Origin: Planctomycetaceae bacterium
GTDB taxonomy: Bacteria > Planctomycetota > Planctomycetia > Pirellulales > Pirellulaceae
Assembly: GCA_027487375.1 (NCBI GenBank)
Contig: JAIYDQ010000231.1
Span: 1-43,928 of the forward strand
Direction of reading: 5' to 3'
Length of the DNA stretch: 43,928 bases
The notes under the pieces are model-generated. The model ran no database searches. It was not told the DNA's origin and worked only from the letters and a program-made list of their open reading frames with translations. The translations under genes and the position numbers were made by a program. Below, in pieces: positions 1 through 6,896 of this stretch (within the stretch, counting starts at the first letter, position 1; each line of letters begins with the position of its first letter).

Positions 1-993
1 AAGAAGGACGAGTGTCGTCGCGCTGCGGAAGCCGTCTTGAATTTGATGAAGCTGGATATCAAGCCACGCGACATTATGACTCGCGCTGCTTTTGAGAACG
101 CCATGGTAGTGGTGGTTGCACTTGGTGGTAGCACGAATGCGGTACTTCACTTAATTGCGATGGCAAGAAGTGTTGACATCTCGCTCACTTTGGATGACAT
201 CCAAAGCGTCAGCAATCGAATTCCTTTCTTAGCGGATCTCAAGCCGAGCGGGAAATTTGTACAAGAAGACTTACACTCGATCGGTGGTACTCCAGCTGTC
301 ATGAAGTACCTTCTCAGCAAAGGTCTTCTCGACGGATCATGCATGACGTGTACGGGGAAGACGCTTGCAGAGAATCTTGCGGATCTTCCTGGTTTGAAAC
401 CTGGTCAAAAGATCGTTCAGCCGATCGAAGCCCCGATTAAAAAGACCGGACATATTCAGATTCTTCGAGGAAACTTGGCTCCTGAAGGTTCGGTTGCAAA
501 GATTACTGGCAAAGAAGGGCTTGAGTTCTCCGGTCCAGCACGTTGTTTTGACAGTGAAGAATTGATGATCAAGTCTCTGGAAGACGGCCAGATAAAAAAA
601 GGGGACGTCATTATTATTCGTTACGAAGGTCCCAAGGGTGGACCGGGAATGCCAGAGATGTTGACACCGACATCGGCCATCATGGGAGCCGGGATGGGAG
701 CCGACGTTGCATTGATAACCGACGGTCGATTCTCGGGCGGTAGTCACGGATTCATTGTTGGGCACGTTACTCCTGAAGCTCAAGTTGGCGGGCCGATCGC
801 TTTGGTTCGAGATGGCGACATTGTTACTCTGGATGCGAATAAAAACTTACTTGCCGTAGCTGTCAGCGATGAGGAGATGGCAAAGCGCCGAGCCGCGTGG
901 GTCGCCCCACCACTCAAGGCAACTCGCGGAACACTTTATAAGTACATCAAGAATGTCAAAAGTGCTTCCGAAGGCTGTGTAACCGACGAGTAA
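1..993 (+). CDS. ilvD: Dihydroxy-acid dehydratase, C-terminal part (5' end outside window)
   Basis: IlvD dehydrates 2,3-dihydroxy-3-methylbutanoate and -pentanoate to the 2-oxo acids in valine and isoleucine synthesis; the enzymes carry an Fe-S cluster. The frame is open from base 1, so the gene begins before the window and the first in-frame TTG/ATG codons (37, 46) are internal. About 330 residues are visible, enough for the family's C-terminal half. Family landmarks seen are [12 protein letters not shown] near residue 40, [15 protein letters not shown] near 113, [11 protein letters not shown] near 215 and [13 protein letters not shown] near 242. The gene ends with TAA and is followed by a weak hairpin with a T-run. 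No partner of the branched-chain pathway is adjacent; leuA lies about 10 kb away on the other strand. Identification is firm; only the length is incomplete. Confidence 0.95.
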   Translation, partial: KKDECRRAAEAVLNLMKLDIKPRDIMTRAAFENAMVVVVALGGSTNAVLHLIAMARSVDISLTLDDIQSVSNRIPFLADLKPSGKFVQEDLHSIGGTPAVMKYLLSKGLLDGSCMTCTGKTLAENLADLPGLKPGQKIVQPIEAPIKKTGHIQILRGNLAPEGSVAKITGKEGLEFSGPARCFDSEELMIKSLEDGQIKKGDVIIIRYEGPKGGPGMPEMLTPTSAIMGAGMGADVALITDGRFSGGSHGFIVGHVTPEAQVGGPIALVRDGDIVTLDANKNLLAVAVSDEEMAKRRAAWVAPPLKATRGTLYKYIKNVKSASEGCVTDE

Positions 994-1013
994 ACCCTAT
1001 ACCGTTGGGCGGA

Positions 1014-1040
1014 TGCCACCGGGTGGTGTTTTTTGTTTTA
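1014..1040 (+). terminator. Weak intrinsic terminator after ilvD
   Basis: A short GC stem (GCCAC / GTGG with a very small loop) at about 1015-1026 is followed by TTTTTTGTTTT. It lies 20 bases after the ilvD stop. The stem is only 4-5 bp, so the call is tentative. Confidence 0.4.
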
Positions 1041-1041
1041 T

Positions 1042-1070
1042 CCGTAGCGGATGTCGTAAGACATCTGAAG
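1042..1070. repeat. Short palindromic repeat, family E copy 1 (GATGTC-GTAA-GACATC)
   Basis: The segment contains the perfect 6-bp hairpin GATGTCGTAAGACATC with flanking GTAGCG and TGAAG. Related copies lie at 25650-25670 and, inverted, at 38458-38484. No coding content. Confidence 0.6.
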
Positions 1071-1103
1071 GCTAGGGCTATGCAGTTATTCAAAGCATGG
1101 ACA

Positions 1104-1163
1104 GAGCCGTGAGCGCTAGCTCCGGGTTGCTATGGGAAAATCCGGAGCTAGCGCTCACGGCTC
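1104..1163. repeat. Long perfect inverted repeat (22-bp arms, 16-base loop), family F
   Basis: The arms 1104-1125 and 1142-1163 are exact reverse complements over 22 bases (arm begins GAGCCGTGAGCGCTAGC) and enclose 16 bases. There is no T-run, so it does not look like a classical terminator. It resembles the dispersed palindromes common in Pirellulaceae intergenic DNA; that comparison is from general knowledge. Only one copy is in this window. Confidence 0.75.
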
Positions 1164-1296
1164 ATTGCCCAGCATGAAAAACTGACTTGCCCTGATCTAA
1201 AAGCGTCAGCGATTGTTTTCATCGAGATCTGAATTTATACGAATGAAGCAGCCCCAATTTTTACGGTAATCAAAGCGTTACACACTTTGCTTCCAT

Positions 1297-1334
1297 AAAA
1301 AAACCCGGGTCTGCGTTATGCACGCAGACCCGGG
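1297..1334 (-). terminator. Strong intrinsic terminator, minus strand
   Basis: The perfect stem 1304-1316 / 1322-1334 (CCCGGGTCTGCG core) has a 5-base loop and is followed on the minus strand by seven T (plus-strand A-run 1297-1303). The T-run is only on this side, so it ends minus-strand transcription. There is no annotated minus-strand gene upstream other than the 13-codon ORF. Confidence 0.8.
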
Positions 1335-1419
1335 CGACTAAGTCTCTCGTAGGAGCTCGAAAGGAGGTTAGCCTACGAGTTGGAGTGACGGCTGTAACCT
1401 TAGACAGCCCGCCGGCGTT

Positions 1420-1461
1420 CTAAGAATCGCCACCCCATTGGCCGGTAAAGAAACTATTCAC
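1420..1461 (-). CDS. 13-residue peptide ORF with very strong ribosome site
   Basis: The ORF reads GTG ... TAG and encodes MNSFFTGQWGGDS. AGGAGGTGAT, a near-complete match to the anti-Shine-Dalgarno of 16S rRNA, precedes it; the AGGAGG core is 7 bases from the GTG. The peptide has no run of one amino acid, so a classical amino-acid attenuator leader is unlikely, and no biosynthetic gene follows on this strand before the terminator at 1297-1334. It could be a functional micropeptide or the translated part of a dual-function RNA. The ORF is too short for coding statistics; the ribosome site and the flanking promoter and terminator are the support. Confidence 0.45.
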   Translation of the reverse strand: MNSFFTGQWGGDS

Positions 1462-1577
1462 CTAATCACCTCCTCTCAAAAACGAATCCGACCGCAACCA
1501 TCACGCTTGAGCCAAGAATGGATAATTGCGGCACTGAAACGACCCTGTTGCGTGTGCGTCACGCAACCCGATAACAT

Positions 1578-1607
1578 ACTATAATCACGTCAAGTCAGTG
1601 AATTCAA
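1578..1607 (-). promoter_or_regulatory. Promoter-like sequence for the minus-strand small RNA
   Basis: On the minus strand TTGAAT (1607-1602) and TATAGT (1583-1578) are separated by 18 bases, giving a predicted start near 1571. A palindrome (1547-1567, arms GTTGCGTG / CACGCAAC) lies just downstream and could be an RNA hairpin or an operator. Confidence 0.4.
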
Positions 1608-1682
1608 TAGCGAAGCAGTTTCTTTTATTGGCTTTCACCGGCTTTTCATTATTGCAACATCCAACTATCCAACGCTGGCATT

Positions 1683-2255
1683 TTGAATCCACAACTTGCA
1701 CGACTCGTTTTTCTCCCCACATATGCATGGAACTTGCTTCTGGGGCGTATCTTCAAGGCGAGGAATTGGTGGGACGAGGTAGAGCCAGGGCTGTTATTGG
1801 GGGCTAGGCCGCTTCGCCGCGACGTTGCGAATTTTGTACAAATGAATGTCAATTCTGTAGTAAATATGTGCGAAGAGTATCGTGGTCCGGTGGACTTATA
1901 CGAGAAGCATTCGATTGATCAACTGTGGTTGCCGACCACAGACTTTCAAGCCCCGACACTTGAGCAAGTCGTACAGGGCGTTGAATACATTCAAGCTCGA
2001 TTACAAACCGCTTCTTCAATTCCAGCGAAAGTTTACGTTCATTGCAAAGCCGGTCGAGCCAGAAGTGCGACAGTCGTTTTGTGCTGGTTGATCAAGTATC
2101 GCAACATGACGCCCGAGTCGGCTCAGCGGCGTCTTCTTGAAGTGCGACCTCACGTTCACCCCGAGATTTATCTGCGTAAGGTAGTCCAAGAATTCGTGCA
2201 AACGCTCAAGCCTCAATCGAATTTGTCTTCGGCGAGTACCTATGTCGCTGGGTAA
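1683..2255 (+). CDS. PTPMT1-like dual-specificity phosphatase (probable phosphatidylglycerophosphate phosphatase)
   Basis: The 190-residue protein has the cysteine-phosphatase signature HCKAGRARSATVVL, with nucleophile Cys121 and Arg127 (CX5R). Asp87 in LPTTDFQAP is a likely general acid. The N-terminal FLPTYAWN and the WWDEVEPGLLLGARPLR segment resemble mitochondrial PTPMT1, which dephosphorylates phosphatidylglycerophosphate in cardiolipin synthesis; plain protein-phosphatase DSPs lack this N-terminal part. The lipid substrate is therefore inferred from the subfamily. The only in-frame start after the upstream stop at 1608 is TTG 1683, apart from rare ATT/ATC codons, and no clear Shine-Dalgarno precedes it. 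The gene stands alone and is divergent from the small-RNA unit. Confidence 0.8.
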   Translation: MNPQLARLVFLPTYAWNLLLGRIFKARNWWDEVEPGLLLGARPLRRDVANFVQMNVNSVVNMCEEYRGPVDLYEKHSIDQLWLPTTDFQAPTLEQVVQGVEYIQARLQTASSIPAKVYVHCKAGRARSATVVLCWLIKYRNMTPESAQRRLLEVRPHVHPEIYLRKVVQEFVQTLKPQSNLSSASTYVAG

Positions 2256-2594
2256 GGCCCTTGGCATGAGATTCGGAACCAATAGTTGCACTCCGCCGAT
2301 TCGCCCCAGCAGGTGACTTCGGTATACAATAATAAGGGAGGACCGATTACTACCGATGCCATGTTCAAGGGCTAGCTTGTCGGAGGTAAGGCTTTCTCGA
2401 GGCTTGCGATAGGGTACCTGTATCCTTCGCACAATTCATTGAGTCGCCGCGATTGAGGCATCCATTTCGAGAAACAGTGACAGCAAGTTAAGTTCGATGC
2501 AATCGATTTTCCGTCCGGTATTTGTTGAGGTTTCCGACTCTACATCAGTACTGTACAGTTGACCTGACCCAGAAATCTAGCAAGGGGATTTGAA
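2256..2594. other. Gene-free gap, no supported feature
   Basis: 339 bases between the phosphatase gene and the next gene. A plus-strand 18-codon ORF at 2356 has GGGAGG only about 15 bases upstream, which is too far, and a minus-strand ORF runs across into the phosphatase gene as a shadow. A short palindrome GTACTGTAC lies near 2549. No repeat family of this window was found here. Confidence 0.5.
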
Positions 2595-2828
2595 ATGTCA
2601 GTAGCGGAATCAGCGAAGAAGGTTTACGAGGAGGACTTACGTTCTCGATTGGAGCACGATCATAGGGACGAGTACGTTGCGATCGAACCATCATCCCGAC
2701 GCTTCTTTTTGGGGAAAACATTTCTGGAAGTGGCATTAGCAGCAAAAAATGCCTTTCCAGACCGAAAGTCTTTTGTGATCCGAATTGGCCACGAGGCGGC
2801 ATTTCACATCGGGGCATTTTCTCCATGA
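2595..2828 (+). CDS. Small conserved-type protein, partner of the retropepsin-like protease
   Basis: 77 residues, ATG start, with AAGGGG about 8 bases upstream. It is soluble with no signal or membrane segment. The N-terminal half is charged and helical in character (VYEEDLRSRLEHDH); the C-terminal half has RRFFLGKTFLEVALAAKNAF and ends IRIGHEAAFHIG. It overlaps the next gene by ATGA (2825-2828), so the two are probably translationally coupled. I recall similar small proteins beside clan AA aspartic proteases in cyanobacteria and planctomycetes, but I cannot name a domain or function. A toxin-antitoxin-like pairing is possible but unsupported by motif. Confidence 0.7.
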   Translation: MSVAESAKKVYEEDLRSRLEHDHRDEYVAIEPSSRRFFLGKTFLEVALAAKNAFPDRKSFVIRIGHEAAFHIGAFSP

Positions 2829-3187
2829 TGGGTTTTGTGGATGAACGGAACCGGGCATTGATTTCCGTTAAGGTGGCCAGTGGTCTGGATTCCAAAGTTG
2901 CAGAAGTTCTTGTTTGGATCGATACTGCGTTCGACGGACATCTAGTTTTTTCGAAAGATCTAATCAGCATGTTGGAACTTGACTCTTTAGTGGAAACAGA
3001 AGCGATCCTAGCAGACGGTTCCAAAGTGGCTATGGAATCGTATTTTAGTGTTGTCGAGTGGTTCGGAAAAAAGGTTCCAGCCCAAGTTATCGAAAATGAG
3101 GGAAGGCTTCCATTACTTGGAACAGGCCTTCTTGCTGGTAGGACCGTTTATATAAACTACGAGACAAAGCAAGTTGCGATCACTTGA
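2825..3187 (+). CDS. Clan AA (retropepsin-like) aspartic protease
   Basis: 120 residues. The segment VWIDTAFDGHLVF carries the catalytic Asp-Thr-Ala (Asp33), the single-lobe form of the pepsin/retropepsin active site, and PLLGTGLLAG near residues 96-105 is the conserved second element of small bacterial retropepsin-like proteins. A protein of this size would need to dimerise to form an active site. Two ATG codons open the frame (2825 and 2828); the first overlaps the stop of the upstream gene. No signal peptide is seen, so it acts in the cytoplasm. Family assignment is good; the substrate is unknown. Confidence 0.78.
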   Translation: MMGFVDERNRALISVKVASGLDSKVAEVLVWIDTAFDGHLVFSKDLISMLELDSLVETEAILADGSKVAMESYFSVVEWFGKKVPAQVIENEGRLPLLGTGLLAGRTVYINYETKQVAIT

Positions 3188-3252
3188 TTAGCCAAATAAC
3201 TTAATCAGCGGCAGCCTTTTCGAGCCCTTTGAATTCTTTCACAAGTATTACA

Positions 3253-3705
3253 ATGAACGACACCACCTCAGACACACCGTCCGCTTCAAATAAGTCAACA
3301 TTTGGCTCGCAAAATGCCATGATCCGTCGGATTGGGATCGTTGCGGCGGTTCTTTTTTTGATTATTAGCAGTCTTGTATTTATGTTTGCATCCGTAGCGC
3401 CAAACTACTTGGGGGCAGATCTACAACGACAACTGAAAGGGCACCCGGTCATCGAAGCCGAACTTGGCGAACTTCAAAGTTGCACTATGAGTTATTCAGC
3501 GACCCTTGCGAACGGTAATCCGGATGTGATTTTGTTTGAAGTCGTTGGAAGCAAGGACAAAGGTCAATTGATCGTAGACCAAGTAACCGCCGATCGCCCT
3601 GCTTTTAACCTCGACACTATTATCATTCGAAAGTATGACGGTCGCGAGATTCCTCTTTCGAACGCCCCACCAAAGCCCGCGGCCGCAGTTATCCCTTCCA
3701 CCTAG
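3253..3705 (+). CDS. Small single-span membrane protein, Coa1-like
   Basis: 150 residues from ATG 3253; a longer TTG form at 3229 is less likely. The N-terminus is Ser/Thr-rich and polar, followed by one strong membrane helix at about residues 25-48 (IVAAVLFLIISSLVFMF) and an extracytoplasmic domain of about 100 residues. The domain contains ELGELQSCTMSYSATL and GSKDKGQLIVDQV, a layout like the cytochrome-oxidase assembly factor Coa1 family (short beta domain after one helix, KGKG-type turn). The match is from memory and modest, and no oxidase gene is nearby. It is otherwise an uncharacterised membrane-anchored protein. Confidence 0.55.
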   Translation: MNDTTSDTPSASNKSTFGSQNAMIRRIGIVAAVLFLIISSLVFMFASVAPNYLGADLQRQLKGHPVIEAELGELQSCTMSYSATLANGNPDVILFEVVGSKDKGQLIVDQVTADRPAFNLDTIIIRKYDGREIPLSNAPPKPAAAVIPST

Positions 3706-3726
3706 GTGCGTCTCTCCGCAGACGTC
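3706..3726. repeat. Short palindrome, family C fragment (GCGTCT-CTCCGC-AGACG)
   Basis: The sequence GTGCGTCTCTCCGCAGACG directly after the stop codon of the small membrane protein matches the core of the tandem repeat at 10297-10510 and one arm of the element at 36914-36975. It forms a short hairpin. Confidence 0.55.
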
Positions 3727-3803
3727 TCCAAAGTTGTCAAACGAATCGACGCGGGACTTGCAAAAACGCGCCTCTTCAATCACTCCCAACGAATCACTTC
3801 CCA

Positions 3804-5474
3804 ATGCTCGATTCCAAGACGCGATTGTCTCCTGAACTTCTTCCCGAACTTCAGATCGAAGCCGACTGGCGGGAAATGATTCCGCGTTATCTGGTGCCGA
3901 TAAACACTAAGCGAATGACTCACTATTTCACCGATGTTTTGATCATCGGCGGAGGGCTGGCGGGGCTTCGTGCGGCTCATGAGATTGATCCGGCTCTTCA
4001 AACGATTGTGGTGACGAAGGATAGGCTAGAGGAATCCAATAGTGCATATGCTCAAGGCGGTATTGCGAGCGTATGGGACCCAGAGGATCGATTTGATAAT
4101 CACGTTGCGGACACACTGATTGCAGGAGGTTCCCTGTGTGATACAGACGTTGTTGAAATGGTAGTTCGGGATGCTCCCAAGCGCGTTGCCGAACTCATGG
4201 CATGGGGAACACAATTTGATTCGCATGATGGTTCTTTGATCTTGGGTCGTGAGGGAGGGCATTCGCATCAACGAATCATTCACGCTCTTGGTGATGCGAC
4301 CGGTAAAGAGATCATGCGAGCCATGATGCAACGAACCCGAAGTATGCCGAACATTGACATATGGGAGTCTACTTTTACGATTGATTTGTTGACACACGAA
4401 GGACGTTGCGTCGGAGCGGTACTCTCTCGTAATGGTTCTGCTCCGATGTTGGTGTGGGCAAAGGAAACAATCCTTTCCACGGGTGGCTGTGGACAAGTCT
4501 TTCGTGAGTCGACAAATCCTCGTGTTGCGACTGGTGATGGTCACGCGTTGGCGTTTCGTGCTGGGGCACAGATGCGTGACATGGAATTCATGCAGTTCCA
4601 TCCGACGGTTCTTTATATTGCGGGCTCGTCGCGAACATTGATTACGGAAGCCATACGAGGTGAGGGAGCTTATCTGGTCGACTCCAAAGGCTATCGATTT
4701 ATGGGTGACTACGATAAACGACTCGAATTGGCTCCGCGAGATATTGTTAGCCAATCGATTGTTCGGCAGATGGAGGTTACGCAAAGCCCTTGCGTGTACC
4801 TTACGCTAAAGCATCTTGATCCGGTCCACGTGCGAAAGCGATTTCCGGGAATAGATGCTGTCTGCCGAGGGTTTGAACTGGATATTACTCGAGACAATAT
4901 TCCCGTTCGGCCTGGTGCACACTACATGGTCGGTGGAGCCACTGTTGATATTTCTGGTGCAACATCGTTACCAGGTTTGTGGGCTGCTGGCGAAGTCACT
5001 AGTAGTGGTTTGCATGGTGCGAATCGACTTGCGTCCAACAGTTTGCTTGAGGGGCTAGTTTATGGTGCTGCGGCAGGTAAGTCTGCTTCGAATGCAGCTT
5101 TGGCTTCCGCAAGTGACGCTAGCGGCGAGCCTCGAGTTCTCCCGATTCAGAGCAGCAGCACTCGACATGCTCCCGACAGCATCGATATCGCCGACATCCG
5201 AAATTCGCTACGAAGCGTGATGTGGCGAAACGTGGGGGTCGAGCGAAAGGCGAATCGACTGGCCGAGGCGCTCCACTCGACAAAGCACTTATCGAGCTTT
5301 GTATTATCGCAGTCGTTTGACTCTATCGAAGGCTGGGAGTTGCAGAATCTGCTGACGGTAGGGCTGATGATGACTTCCTTTGCGATTACTCGAGAGGAGT
5401 CCCGGGGTGTCCACTACCGAGTCGATTTTCCTCAGCCAAACAACGAAAAATGGCTCCGGCATCTGGTTTTGTAG
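3804..5474 (+). CDS. nadB: L-aspartate oxidase
   Basis: NadB oxidises L-aspartate to iminoaspartate with FAD, the first step of bacterial NAD synthesis. The protein starts its Rossmann motif with VLIIGGGLAGLRAAHEI and has the succinate-dehydrogenase-type active-site segments REGGHSHQRIIHA, MEFMQFHPT and TEAIRGEGAYLV, then PGAHYMVGGATVD and GLHGANRLASNSLLEGLV. A helical C-terminal domain follows from about residue 460. The ATG at 3804 gives 556 residues. The alternative ATG at 3876 (MIPRYLVP) may be the true start, since planctomycete homologues as I recall them begin there; this would give 532 residues, close to the usual length. Its partners nadA and nadC are not in the window. Confidence 0.93.
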   Translation: MLDSKTRLSPELLPELQIEADWREMIPRYLVPINTKRMTHYFTDVLIIGGGLAGLRAAHEIDPALQTIVVTKDRLEESNSAYAQGGIASVWDPEDRFDNHVADTLIAGGSLCDTDVVEMVVRDAPKRVAELMAWGTQFDSHDGSLILGREGGHSHQRIIHALGDATGKEIMRAMMQRTRSMPNIDIWESTFTIDLLTHEGRCVGAVLSRNGSAPMLVWAKETILSTGGCGQVFRESTNPRVATGDGHALAFRAGAQMRDMEFMQFHPTVLYIAGSSRTLITEAIRGEGAYLVDSKGYRFMGDYDKRLELAPRDIVSQSIVRQMEVTQSPCVYLTLKHLDPVHVRKRFPGIDAVCRGFELDITRDNIPVRPGAHYMVGGATVDISGATSLPGLWAAGEVTSSGLHGANRLASNSLLEGLVYGAAAGKSASNAALASASDASGEPRVLPIQSSSTRHAPDSIDIADIRNSLRSVMWRNVGVERKANRLAEALHSTKHLSSFVLSQSFDSIEGWELQNLLTVGLMMTSFAITREESRGVHYRVDFPQPNNEKWLRHLVL

Positions 5475-5865
5475 GAGGACCGGAGCTGAGCGAAGTGTTC
5501 CAAATCTTCGCTCCTTTTGGTTGCCGCAGAACGATTCGCTCAGCAAGTTGCCACGTGGAGCGATTTGCTCAGGACCGGTCATTTATTCAAGTTGCGCAAA
5601 TGAGCCGAAACGCAAGAGCGTGCGTCCTGCTTAGAAATCCTGTATTTCTGCATTTTCGTACTCGTATTCAGGCGTCAGCCGGTACTCGTACCCGATCGGC
5701 TTGCGGTCGATTCGGGATTTCATCGAGTACGAGTACGAACTAACGTCAAACGCGAAGCGGGACGCTCTCGTCAGCGTTCGGTTTCGAGGAAACCGTGGGC
5801 TTACGCCCATTGGCTATTCGCCTTGCTTATAAGACTGACTTGCCATGGCGATTTGCTTGGCTAGG
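5475..5865. other. Gene-free gap with palindromic repeat sequence
   Basis: About 390 bases between nadB and the argB promoter. A stem GCTCCGG / CCGGAGC spans the nadB stop region (about 5455-5488). From 5657 to 5740 GTACTCGTA and its complement TACGAGTAC recur (family G). Around 5804 lies GTGGGCTTACGCCCA, another small palindrome. The two plus-strand ORFs that run through here from within nadB have no family resemblance and no ribosome site, and are not supported as genes. Confidence 0.5.
5657..5740. repeat. Palindromic repeat family G, copy 1 (GTACTCGTA / TACGAGTAC)
   Basis: CGTACTCGTA at 5657, GGTACTCGTACCC at 5681 and GAGTACGAGTACGA at 5725-5738 form nested inverted repeats. The compact copy is at 32103-32131. 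Confidence 0.55.
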
Positions 5866-5895
5866 TTGACAAAGCGGACTCTCATCAACTAAACT
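5866..5895 (+). promoter_or_regulatory. Promoter-like sequence for argB-argF-glnB
   Basis: A consensus -35 TTGACA (5866-5871) and TAAACT (5890-5895) are separated by 18 bases. The predicted start, near 5902, is only a few bases before the leader hairpin at 5909-5952. Confidence 0.45.
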
Positions 5896-5908
5896 TGGGG
5901 GTTTTCCC

Positions 5909-5957
5909 ACGCCCAGCGAGCCCTAATTTATCAAGTGGCTTGTGCTGGGCGTTTTCT
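5909..5957 (+). terminator. Intrinsic terminator-like hairpin in the argB leader (candidate attenuator)
   Basis: ACGCCCAGC (5909-5917) pairs perfectly with GCTGGGCGT (5944-5952). Inside it, AGCC (5919-5922) pairs with GGCT (5937-5940), and TTTTCT overlaps and follows the right arm. It lies between the predicted promoter (5866-5895) and the argB ATG (5976). If the promoter is real, every argB transcript must pass this terminator, which suggests premature termination control. It could instead end read-through from nadB, but nadB stops 435 bases upstream. Confidence 0.55.
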
Positions 5958-5975
5958 GTTGAACATCCATCTTTC

Positions 5976-6890
5976 ATGAACCAACCACCAGCAAACGAGG
6001 CAGCCCTACGAGCGATTGCCAAAGCCGATACACTCATCGAGGCGATGGGATGGATACGGCGATTTCGTGGCAAAACAACGGTTATCAAGCTTGGCGGCTC
6101 CTTGATGGATGACACGCAGTCGATGCACCATATTCTGCTGGACGTCATCTTTATGGAATCGGTTGGGATGCGACCGGTAATTGTTCATGGAGGCGGACCG
6201 TCGATTAACAAAGCGATGGAAGAAGCCAAAATTGAACCGGTTTGGGTGAAAGGCAGACGTGTGACCGATGCCAAGACGCTCGAAATTGTGGAGAAGGTTC
6301 TTGCCGGTGAAGTCAATGAATCTCTTACCGCGGAAATCGAACGACTTGGCGGACGAGCCATGAACTTCAACTTCAAAACGACGCAAGTACTTTTTGGAGA
6401 GAAGTTAATGCTCGAAGAACCGGGACAGGCTCCTATCGACTTGGGGTTCGTCGGAAATGTTACTCGCGTGGATCGGCAGACAATTGAATCGATGACTTAC
6501 ACTGAGCAGATTCCGGTGATCCCATCGATGGCGATTGACGAAAATGGTCAAAAGTACAACGTCAACGCGGATACGGCGGCTATGGCAGTTGCTGAGTCGC
6601 TGGGAGCGGAAAAGCTAATCTATGTTAGCGACGTCAATGGAGTTCGCCGCGATAAAGATGATCCCAATAGCGTGATTCACTCTTTGACTGCGGATGAAGC
6701 GGAAGAATTGATTCAGTCCGGTGTCATCGTTGGCGGCATGATTCCGAAAGTCGAGGCATGTTTGGCGACTCTTCGACGCGGAGTGAAAAAAGTCCACATT
6801 GTTGACGGACGATTACGGCACTCGTTGCTTTTAGAAATCTTCACCACGGCGGGTGTTGGAACGGAGATAGTTGCACGACGCGATAGGTAA
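5976..6890 (+). CDS. argB: N-acetylglutamate kinase
   Basis: ArgB phosphorylates N-acetyl-L-glutamate, the second and often controlled step of arginine synthesis. The ATG at 5976 gives 304 residues, normal for the family; an in-frame TTG at 5895 would lie inside the candidate promoter and leader hairpin. Seen are the phosphate-binding [10 protein letters not shown], the substrate segment [34 protein letters not shown], and [19 protein letters not shown] before the terminal [16 protein letters not shown]. The helix before the first strand ([19 protein letters not shown]) is the N-terminal helix found in hexameric, arginine-inhibited kinases, so feedback inhibition is likely. argF follows after 6 bases and glnB after that; PII is a known activator of this enzyme in cyanobacteria and plants. 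Confidence 0.95.
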   Translation: MNQPPANEAALRAIAKADTLIEAMGWIRRFRGKTTVIKLGGSLMDDTQSMHHILLDVIFMESVGMRPVIVHGGGPSINKAMEEAKIEPVWVKGRRVTDAKTLEIVEKVLAGEVNESLTAEIERLGGRAMNFNFKTTQVLFGEKLMLEEPGQAPIDLGFVGNVTRVDRQTIESMTYTEQIPVIPSMAIDENGQKYNVNADTAAMAVAESLGAEKLIYVSDVNGVRRDKDDPNSVIHSLTADEAEELIQSGVIVGGMIPKVEACLATLRRGVKKVHIVDGRLRHSLLLEIFTTAGVGTEIVARRDR

Positions 6891-6896
6891 GCTTCT

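Larger units (their letters stand above)
1297..1571 (-). ncRNA. Candidate structured small RNA with an embedded 13-codon ORF
   Basis: On the minus strand all parts of a short independent transcript appear in order: a promoter-like pair (TTGAAT at 1602-1607, TATAGT at 1578-1583, 18-base spacer); a hairpin with 8-bp arms (1547-1554 / 1560-1567); a strong Shine-Dalgarno AGGAGG (1469-1474); a 13-codon ORF (1461-1420); a 6-bp hairpin (1390-1395 / 1404-1409); an 8-bp hairpin (1346-1353 / 1372-1379) whose loop holds ACCTCCT; and a 13-bp GC-rich terminator stem with seven U. The loop ACCTCCT is exactly complementary to the AGGAGGT of the ribosome site, and with G-U pairs the match reaches about 11 bp. 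The RNA could self-repress its ORF or act on other mRNAs. No known RNA family was recognised. Transcription is inferred. Confidence 0.55.

Noticed and set aside
1420-1461. Amino-acid attenuator leader peptide
   Set aside because: The 13 codons have no run of a regulatory amino acid and no biosynthetic gene follows on that strand before the terminator.
2016-2432. 138-codon minus-strand ORF
   Set aside because: Half of it is antisense to the phosphatase gene; composition and lack of any motif or ribosome site point to a chance frame.
2595-3187. Classical toxin-antitoxin pair
   Set aside because: Size and overlap fit, but the second protein has aspartic protease motifs and neither matches a toxin or DNA-binding antitoxin.
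4026-4784. 252-codon ORF on the minus strand
   Set aside because: Lies wholly inside nadB in antisense, has no family resemblance, and nadB is certain.
5450-5743. 97-codon plus-strand ORF after nadB
   Set aside because: Starts inside nadB in another frame and runs through palindromic repeat sequence; no recognisable protein features.
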